In this document: positions 41,650 through 46,810 of the stretch, piece after piece
How positions within the stretch are numbered: position 1 is the first letter of the stretch
Layout of the letters: each line of letters begins with the position of its first letter
Origin: Candidatus Falkowbacteria bacterium RIFOXYA2_FULL_38_12
GTDB taxonomy: Bacteria > Patescibacteriota > Patescibacteriia > XYB2-FULL-38-15
NCBI GenBank assembly: GCA_001778095.1
Contig: MFGA01000023.1
Coordinates: 1-46,810 of the forward strand
Reading direction: 5' to 3'
Length of the DNA: 46,810 nt
The notes under the pieces: generated by a model
Databases searched by the model: none
What the model saw: the letters and a program-made list of their open reading frames with translations, nothing else
What the model was told of the DNA's origin: nothing
Translations under genes and position numbers: made by a program

Positions 41650-42294
41650 TTACTCATTCTTTTTAAACTGCGACGTAATCTCGCACAATAAAACATTTTC
41701 TACATGAATTCCTCTCGGATGGAAAATTCTATCCAGTTCATTTTTTATCGCCACTTCTATTTGGTTTCTCTGCAAAGAAATAATATCTTGAGTGGAATAA
41801 AGCGAAGCAATCATTCTTAAACGGCTTCTGATCGTCGGACGAATAATTTTCTCCACAAAATCCTCGCCGATATTTTGCCAAATATAGGGAATCTGATCCA
41901 CATCAAGCCGTAAAAGCATTGTCCCTTCAATTTGAATGTTTCTGTTATCTAAACTGACGGCGCCGATAGGCGTATCCCCCAGCGCTCGGACATTTTCCGC
42001 GTTAAAATCTTTGCTGATATTGTATTCAAGAGTTTGAGTGTTAAAAAGTTTGGCTCTTTGCCAAAAAGGAATTTTGAGATGAAGCCCCGGATGAAGCACC
42101 TTTTTTAAGACGCCTCTCCCTAAATCATAAACACAAGCGACATACCCCGGCGGAACAGTAATAAAAAAACCCTTCAAGACATCCTCAACAACAAAAGAAT
42201 ACATTATTTTATCCAATGAATCAGCCATATTTTCTTTTATTCTAGATAAATTATCTTCTTCTAGCTTATTCTTTTCGGCCATTCTGTCAACCAC
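41650..42294 (-). CDS. SPFH/Band-7 domain protein
   Basis: 214 aa from the GTG at 42294, with AAGG six nt upstream. An ATG at 42282 (MAEKNKLEEDNL) is the alternative start and leaves a 4-nt gap to the YidC stop. Band-7 features: FFITVPPGYVACVYDLGRGVLKKVLHPGLHLKIPFWQRAKLFNTQTLEY, IQIEGTMLLRLDVDQIPYIW, FVEKIIRPTIRSRLRMIASLYS. There is no clear N-terminal membrane helix and the usual C-terminal coiled coil is missing. It may act with the upstream insertase, as prohibitins do with membrane proteases; this is inference. Confidence 0.85.
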   Translation of the reverse strand: MVDRMAEKNKLEEDNLSRIKENMADSLDKIMYSFVVEDVLKGFFITVPPGYVACVYDLGRGVLKKVLHPGLHLKIPFWQRAKLFNTQTLEYNISKDFNAENVRALGDTPIGAVSLDNRNIQIEGTMLLRLDVDQIPYIWQNIGEDFVEKIIRPTIRSRLRMIASLYSTQDIISLQRNQIEVAIKNELDRIFHPRGIHVENVLLCEITSQFKKNE

Positions 42295-43015
42295 TCTTCA
42301 CCTTCTCAATCTCAATTTTATTATCCGCGATTCTAATTTTAATTTTAATTCTTTGTCGCACAATAATAATCAGGAAAGAAAAAACCAGCGAGGTTAATAT
42401 AAAAATAGACTTTGCCATTGGCAACGTCCAAAGTATTAAAAATACAACCAACGGAAAAAATATTTGATAAAAAACATCTGATTTTGTAAGCGGACTCCCC
42501 TGACTTCTCTGATCAAAATAAATTTCCAAAAATAAAATAATGCCGACTATTCCGCTCCAGAGCAAACTTCGTACTCCCAAATCATACCCTAAAAAATTTG
42601 TATTTATAAAATCAGGCGTTCTGACCCAAGAATAAAGATCTGCCAATTTTCCGTTTATTCCGCCGACAAAAACTTGATACAAAAGAACTAAAATCAGGGC
42701 TTGTCCGGCCAAGACTAAAACCTTAGCCCACGGACTGACGCGGTGTTCGCGCATTACTTGCCTGATAATTTCATTTTTCTGAACGGGATCATTTTTAAAA
42801 TCATGTTCAATTTTCGCAATTTTTTCTCCCAATTTTTCGTAAAGAATTTTACTACGCTCGGAAACAACCGTAAAAGGCAAAAGCGCGATACGGATAATAA
42901 AAGTCAAATAAATAATAGCCAAACCGAGATGACCAAAGGCCAAGCCATTGTAAAGCAGGATTAACAAATTCAAGAGCGGAGTATATAAAAAATCGTGCCA
43001 AAGCGCTGGAAGCAT
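42287..43015 (-). CDS. yidC: YidC/Oxa1-family membrane protein insertase
   Basis: 242 aa, the size of Gram-positive and Oxa1-type YidC without the large periplasmic domain. Seen: HDFLYTPLLNLLILLYN, GLAIIYLTFIIRIALLPFTVVSERSK with the conserved arginine in the inner groove, the cytoplasmic hairpin KIEHDFKNDPVQKNEIIRQVMREHRVSPWAK, and three further helices ending in a basic tail (RQRIKIKIRI). It folds and inserts membrane proteins. Its stop overlaps the Band-7 GTG start by 8 nt. Confidence 0.88.
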   Translation of the reverse strand: MLPALWHDFLYTPLLNLLILLYNGLAFGHLGLAIIYLTFIIRIALLPFTVVSERSKILYEKLGEKIAKIEHDFKNDPVQKNEIIRQVMREHRVSPWAKVLVLAGQALILVLLYQVFVGGINGKLADLYSWVRTPDFINTNFLGYDLGVRSLLWSGIVGIILFLEIYFDQRSQGSPLTKSDVFYQIFFPLVVFLILWTLPMAKSIFILTSLVFSFLIIIVRQRIKIKIRIADNKIEIEKVKSG

Positions 43016-43059
43016 AATGTAAAAACTTTTAACCTTTCACTTTTAACCTTTAACTTTTT

Positions 43060-43137
43060 TGGTACCGCTATCGGGATTTGAACCCGAGTTTCCTCCGTGA
43101 GAGGGAGGCGTCCTAGACCGGGCTAGACGATAGCGGC
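43060..43137 (-). tRNA. trnE: tRNA-Glu (anticodon CUC), CCA encoded
   Basis: Acceptor GCCGCTA/TAGCGGT, anticodon arm CCTCC-CTCTCAC-GGAGG giving CUC for the GAG codon, T-arm TCGGG-TTCAAAT-CCCGA, and a templated CCA at 43060-43062. This differs from the tRNA-Gln in the window, which has no encoded CCA. It lies 44 nt upstream of yidC. Confidence 0.94.
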
Positions 43138-43150
43138 CCGTTACCGGGTC

Positions 43151-43246
43151 GTCATCCTGAACGCAGTGAAGGATCTCGGGCGAATGCCCGCTATATTCTT
43201 TTCTAGCCCGCATACGCGGGAGATTCTTCGCTCTGCTCAGAATGAC
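43151..43246. repeat. 96-nt inverted-repeat element next to tRNA-Glu
   Basis: Outer arms GTCATCCTGAACGCAGTGAA... and ...CTCTGCTCAGAATGAC mirror each other imperfectly. The inside holds two small hairpins, CGGGC-GAAT-GCCCG and CCCGC-ATAC-GCGGG. It fills most of the gene gap between murF and tRNA-Glu. The stretch 43247-43302 is AT-rich with no feature I can name. Confidence 0.7.
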
Positions 43247-43302
43247 ACAAAACCCGTATTTATATAACAATATTATAGCCAAAATGACAAAAAATAGCAA
43301 AA

Positions 43303-43335
43303 GATAGCCTAAAAATAGCTTTTTTCTAGGCTATC
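43303..43335 (-). terminator. Terminator after murF
   Basis: GATAGCCTA pairs with TAGGCTATC, followed on the minus strand by TTTTG and further T. It is the likely end of the cell-wall operon transcript. Confidence 0.55.
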
Positions 43336-43343
43336 AAAAATAT

Positions 43344-44624
43344 TTAGCTCTGCCATTCTTCTCCCTGTCGCACCAACAAATCTTTAGCCAAAAGAGGTTC
43401 AGCCATTAATTCTTTGACCACTTTTTCCATTCTTGCGCCCTGCGATCCTTTTACCAATATTAAATCACCTTGTTTTATTTTGCTTTGAGCAAAGAGACCG
43501 GCTTCCTCAGCAGTGGGAAAATTGAAGACAACTTCTTCGGGCATCCCCTCTTTTATGGCAGATCGTCCAATGTCGCGCGATCGCTCTCCAACAGTGATCA
43601 AAAAATCAATGCCATTGGCAAAAACCGCCCGGCCAACCTGACGATGACCTTCTTCACTAAAACCGCCAAGTTCAAGCATATCGCCCAAAATAGCAAACTT
43701 TTTATCATCTTGCGGTAAATTTATTGACTTCATCACGCCCAATGCGGCCTCCGCCGGTATGGGCGAAGAATTATACGAATCATCTATTATTAAAGTTTTT
43801 TTAATGCCGGGAATTAAATTCATTCTTCCTTTTGGCGCCTTATAATTTTTTAAACTTTCCGATATCTCCACTAAATTCATGTCATAGGCTACACCAACAG
43901 CTGTAGCAACCAAGGCGGCATAAATGTGTTGTCTTCCCAAAACTCCCGGGATAAAAACAGGGACAACCGAGCCGTTGTAGCTCAATTTAAATTTCATTCC
44001 TTCTATTTCAATACCGTCTCCGATAATGCTATCTTCCTGCGCTCGCACTCCCGCCTCAGAATCAAATCCATAGGTCAAAACTCTTGCCTTTGATTTTTCT
44101 CGCATCTCATAAACCTTTTCATCGTCATGATTCAAAATAGCGCACCCGCTTGAATCAAGATGACTAATAATCACTCTTTTTTCTTTAACAATTTTATCCA
44201 CGCTTTCAAAAAATTCCAGATGCGCCGGACCGATTCCGGTCGCCACGCCGATTTTACAAGGAGCCAAGTCTGTTAAATATTTAATATCTCCGGGATGATC
44301 GGCCCCCATTTCCAAAATTAAAATTTGCGGATAGTCTTTATCTTTAAATAGAATTAAACTTATTCCCTTGAAAATAACTTTTAGCCACTTAACAATTGAT
44401 CTATTCCCGGATTCCACATCCAAAATAGACAAAGGCATCCCCAGCTCATTATTATAATTTTTTATGTTTTGTCTGACTTTAAATTTAGACGACAAGACAG
44501 CAAAGACAGCTTCTTTGGCTGACGTTTTTCCCATACTGCCGGTTATTCCAATCACTTCCGGTTTATATTTTTTCAAAACTTTTTTAGCTAAAATGTAAAG
44601 TATCTTTTGCATTATCTTTTTCAT
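43344..44624 (-). CDS. murF: UDP-N-acetylmuramoyl-tripeptide--D-Ala-D-Ala ligase (MurF)
   Basis: Adds D-Ala-D-Ala to the UDP-MurNAc tripeptide, the last cytoplasmic step of peptidoglycan precursor synthesis. 426 aa. Mur-ligase motifs: GITGSMGKTSAKEAV (P-loop), ILEMGADHPGDIKYL, GIGPAHLEFF, LNHDDE, GRQHIYAALVATAVG, DDSYNSSPIPAEAAL and a C-terminal AILGDMLELG and VKGSQGARMEKVV. The N-terminal uridine-binding domain is much reduced. It shares the strand and direction of the penicillin-binding protein upstream, with a repeat between. Confidence 0.92.
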   Translation of the reverse strand: MKKIMQKILYILAKKVLKKYKPEVIGITGSMGKTSAKEAVFAVLSSKFKVRQNIKNYNNELGMPLSILDVESGNRSIVKWLKVIFKGISLILFKDKDYPQILILEMGADHPGDIKYLTDLAPCKIGVATGIGPAHLEFFESVDKIVKEKRVIISHLDSSGCAILNHDDEKVYEMREKSKARVLTYGFDSEAGVRAQEDSIIGDGIEIEGMKFKLSYNGSVVPVFIPGVLGRQHIYAALVATAVGVAYDMNLVEISESLKNYKAPKGRMNLIPGIKKTLIIDDSYNSSPIPAEAALGVMKSINLPQDDKKFAILGDMLELGGFSEEGHRQVGRAVFANGIDFLITVGERSRDIGRSAIKEGMPEEVVFNFPTAEEAGLFAQSKIKQGDLILVKGSQGARMEKVVKELMAEPLLAKDLLVRQGEEWQS

Positions 44625-44649
44625 AATATTTCTTTCTTAATTAATAAAT

Positions 44650-44841
44650 TCATAAAACAATAAATCCCAAATTCTAAAATCTAAATTTCAAATCAACGTC
44701 TAAAGCACCAAATCCAAAATTACAAATCCCAAATAAATTCAAAGCACCAAATTTAAATGTTCAAAACAATTGTTTTTGGATTTTGGACATTTGGTTATTG
44801 TAATTTATTTGGAGCTTATGATTTTGGATTTGTGATTTTAC
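44650..44841. repeat. AT-rich imperfect palindromic element, copy 2
   Basis: Left arm AAATCCAAAATTACAAATCC...CAAATAAATTCAAAGCACC and right arm ...TAATTTATTTGGAGCTTATGATTTTGGATTTGTG mirror each other around a centre containing AAAACAATTGTTTTTGG. Longer than the copy at 3236-3366 but with the same core. It fills most of the murF upstream gap. Confidence 0.65.
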
Positions 44842-44885
44842 TAACAATTTATAATTTAAATATAAATAAAGGCAACCGTGGTTTC

Positions 44886-46730
44886 TTACTTCCTATTTGG
44901 CGGAACTCTTAAATAGTTTAACACATACTGAGCGATTTCTCCAAAAAGAGGCGCGGCCGAACTTTCCGCCCAAATAACATCTCTCGGGTGATCAATTTTT
45001 GTTAACATCACAAACTTCGGATCTTCCACCGGAGCAAAACCGACGAACGAACCAATATTTATATCTGCTTCATAACCAAGTCCATCTTTTTTAGGAACTT
45101 GAGCTGTACCGGTTTTACCCGCGACATAATATCCCGGAACACCGGCTTTTTTCCCATGTCCGTTTTCCACAACGGAAACAAGCATGCCTCCCAAAAGGGT
45201 GGAAGTCCTTCCGGAAATAACCTGTCGGACAAGCTTGGGAGAAGTCTTTACAACTTCACCATTGCTTTTTCTCGCCTCATCAACAATATATGGCTTCATT
45301 AATTTTCCTCCGTTGGCAAGAGCGCCAAAAGCCGAAACCATTTGAATCGGGGTCACGGATATTCCTTGACCAAAAGAAGCGGTCGCTCCCCAAATTTCTC
45401 CTTTTTTCTCTAAAGACTTCACATTGCCACTTGCCTCATAATCAAGCTCAATTCCAGTCATTACCCCAAAACCAAAATCATTAACATATTTACGAAAAGA
45501 GTCAACTCCCATTTTATTCATAGCAAAAACCACTCCGGTGTTTAATGACGCGTCTAAAACCTGCGTCATTGTTTGTATTCCATGCGCCTTTAAGTCGGAA
45601 TTTCTGATTGTGTAGCCGTCTATTTTTAGAAACCCCTCATCATTATATGTGGTGGCGGGAGTAATTTTACCCAAATCAAGCGCCGAGGCAATGGTTATCG
45701 CTTTAAAAATTGATCCGGGCTCATATTGATAAAAAATAGCCGGATTGTTAAACGTGTTTATGTTTTCAGTTTTGGCGTAATCGTTCGGATCAAAATCGGG
45801 AACAGAGCACATTGCCCAAATTGCCCCGGTCTTGGGGTCCATAATAATTACCGACCCACTGTCGGCTCGATGCTTTTTTATCGCTTCTTGTAGCTTATTG
45901 CAAGCAAAAAATTGTATATTTCTATCTATTGTTAAAACTAAATCTGTCCCGTCTTCGGCTTTGTCCCAAGTACGGCCGGAAATCGGTATCCATCTTCCGG
46001 CAACATCTTTTTCTGATTCCATAAATCCCTGTTTGCCGGCCAAATCTTTTTCAAAAAAACCTTCAAGACCATATTGACCAATCTTCTTGTCATCTTTTGT
46101 TCCCAAAAATCCCAAAATATGACTGCCAATATTTCTTTCCGGATAAAAACGCTCACTCTCTTCGGTAAACCCAATCCCACTTGCTTTTAGCTCTCTTATT
46201 TTTGTTGACATCTCTTCACTTACTCTTTTTTTTAAAGGTTCATACGGATCGTTGGATTTACTAAGCTTGCCTAATATTTCATCCAAAACTTTTTGTCTTG
46301 CCTCTTTATATTTCGCTTCCAAAATTTCCGGAGTTTCCCCTTCCTTAATTTCAACGTCGCTCCTGGTGAAAAATATATCCGTAAGTTTTTCCGCCAATTC
46401 CGCGGGATTTTCCACTCGGTTCGGTTCTGCGTAAACTTGATAAAGAGATTGGTTGGTCGCTAAAGGATACAATTTTTTAGTTTCAGACGAATCCCCCACT
46501 TCTTGTATTAAAATTTTTCCTCTTTCCGGAATAATTGATCTGGAAATTTCGTGCTGGCCGGCGGCTAGGGCTAAATAAAAATCATGACTTAAAATTTGCA
46601 GACTAAAAAGGCGAAAAATCGCCACTCCGCCAAACAAAAAAATAACAACTGTAAGAATTATTAAACGGGTATCTTTTGGGGAATGGTCTGCGTTATAAGA
46701 ACTTCCCTTCTGCAAAAATTTTTTTGTCAT
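44886..46730 (-). CDS. Class B penicillin-binding protein (FtsI/PBP2-like transpeptidase)
   Basis: 614 aa from the ATG at 46730. N-terminal membrane helix (about residues 22-46), dimerisation domain (YPERNIGSHILGFLG, GLEGFFEKDLAGKQGFMESEKD), and transpeptidase domain with all three motifs: S340-x2-K (EPGSIFKAITIASAL), S-x-N (DASLNTGVVFAM) and KTG (AGKTGTAQVPK). It cross-links septal peptidoglycan. FtsI is favoured by the murF neighbour, typical of the division and cell-wall cluster. Its start overlaps the stop of the upstream gene by 4 nt (ATGA). Confidence 0.92.
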   Translation of the reverse strand: MTKKFLQKGSSYNADHSPKDTRLIILTVVIFLFGGVAIFRLFSLQILSHDFYLALAAGQHEISRSIIPERGKILIQEVGDSSETKKLYPLATNQSLYQVYAEPNRVENPAELAEKLTDIFFTRSDVEIKEGETPEILEAKYKEARQKVLDEILGKLSKSNDPYEPLKKRVSEEMSTKIRELKASGIGFTEESERFYPERNIGSHILGFLGTKDDKKIGQYGLEGFFEKDLAGKQGFMESEKDVAGRWIPISGRTWDKAEDGTDLVLTIDRNIQFFACNKLQEAIKKHRADSGSVIIMDPKTGAIWAMCSVPDFDPNDYAKTENINTFNNPAIFYQYEPGSIFKAITIASALDLGKITPATTYNDEGFLKIDGYTIRNSDLKAHGIQTMTQVLDASLNTGVVFAMNKMGVDSFRKYVNDFGFGVMTGIELDYEASGNVKSLEKKGEIWGATASFGQGISVTPIQMVSAFGALANGGKLMKPYIVDEARKSNGEVVKTSPKLVRQVISGRTSTLLGGMLVSVVENGHGKKAGVPGYYVAGKTGTAQVPKKDGLGYEADINIGSFVGFAPVEDPKFVMLTKIDHPRDVIWAESSAAPLFGEIAQYVLNYLRVPPNRK

Positions 46731-46810
46731 AACCCAATCTCGGCGGTTAATTCTATCCAATTATTATCGTCCCATTTATACGCTTTAAACTTGCTGGATT
46801 TTTCCGTATC
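46727..46810 (-). CDS. C-terminal end of an upstream gene (partial)
   Basis: 27 codons (..KFKAYKWDDNNWIELTAEIGL) ending TGA at 46727, overlapping the penicillin-binding protein's ATG by 4 nt. The gene runs off the window. In cell-division clusters this position often holds an FtsL-like protein, but the visible tail is too short to assign. Confidence 0.6.
   Translation of the reverse strand, partial: DTEKSSKFKAYKWDDNNWIELTAEIGL

Overview
The window reads as a chromosomal segment of a reduced-genome bacterium of the Candidate Phyla Radiation (Patescibacteria, most likely Paceibacteria/Parcubacteria). This is inferred, not tested. The support is: a low-GC coding background; short versions of several families (HrcA about 227 aa, MscL 99 aa, a YidC-like insertase of 242 aa); a lone PduL-type acyltransferase; twin C-x2-C-x17-C-x2-C zinc ribbons; a VirD4-like ATPase sitting among lineage-type hypothetical genes; many interspersed palindromic intergenic repeats; and many starts without a Shine-Dalgarno. 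TGA is used as a stop, so the code is standard. Nearly all genes are on the minus strand. The exceptions are two csp genes, a GlsB-like gene, corA and a GC-rich ORF at the left edge.

Layout. 1-570: a GC-rich island with one doubtful ORF and a plus-strand terminator, unlike the rest in base composition. 0.57-9.6 kb: pduL, a PfkB kinase, hpf, a Gmad2 protein, DUF167, rsmE, rlmN, a GerMN protein, a Cas4/RecB-like nuclease, mscL, a DUF4349 protein and a NUDIX hydrolase. 8.6-11.5 kb: a gluconeogenic set (class I aldolase, GlpX FBPase, IMPase-like phosphatase). 11.7-16.6 kb: two csp genes with matching promoters and leaders, a zinc-ribbon protein, a Pif1-like helicase and an ABC-F ATPase. 16.6-21 kb: accessory small-molecule and repair enzymes and an MgtC/DUF4010 membrane protein. 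21.1-24.5 kb: a MarR regulator with overlapping divergent promoters, a GlsB protein, and an MFS / thioredoxin-like / permease operon. 24.7-27.6 kb: GrpB-like protein, HIT protein, tRNA-Gln(CUG) and dnaX. 27.7-32.6 kb: a cluster of hypothetical genes (one frameshifted at a G7 tract) around the VirD4-like ATPase. 32.7-35.1 kb: corA and cysS. 35.3-41.5 kb: the heat-shock locus hrcA-grpE-hsp20-[three small genes]-dnaK-dnaJ, with a CIRCE operator. 41.6-46.8 kb: a Band-7 protein, YidC-like insertase, tRNA-Glu(CUC), murF, a class B penicillin-binding protein and the tail of an upstream gene.

Most worth a second look: (1) a three-gene insertion between hsp20 and dnaK, encoding a C2HC zinc-finger microprotein, a one-TM microprotein and a zinc-ribbon protein with a HEPN-like R-x5-H motif, preceded by a near copy of the dnaK leader; (2) a CIRCE element that contains the -35 box of an apparently leaderless hrcA; (3) a conserved 5' leader element on both csp genes; (4) two inverted copies of a roughly 150-bp MITE-like element; (5) grpE bracketed by inverted hairpin repeats; (6) the GC-rich island at the left edge; (7) the G7-tract frameshift.
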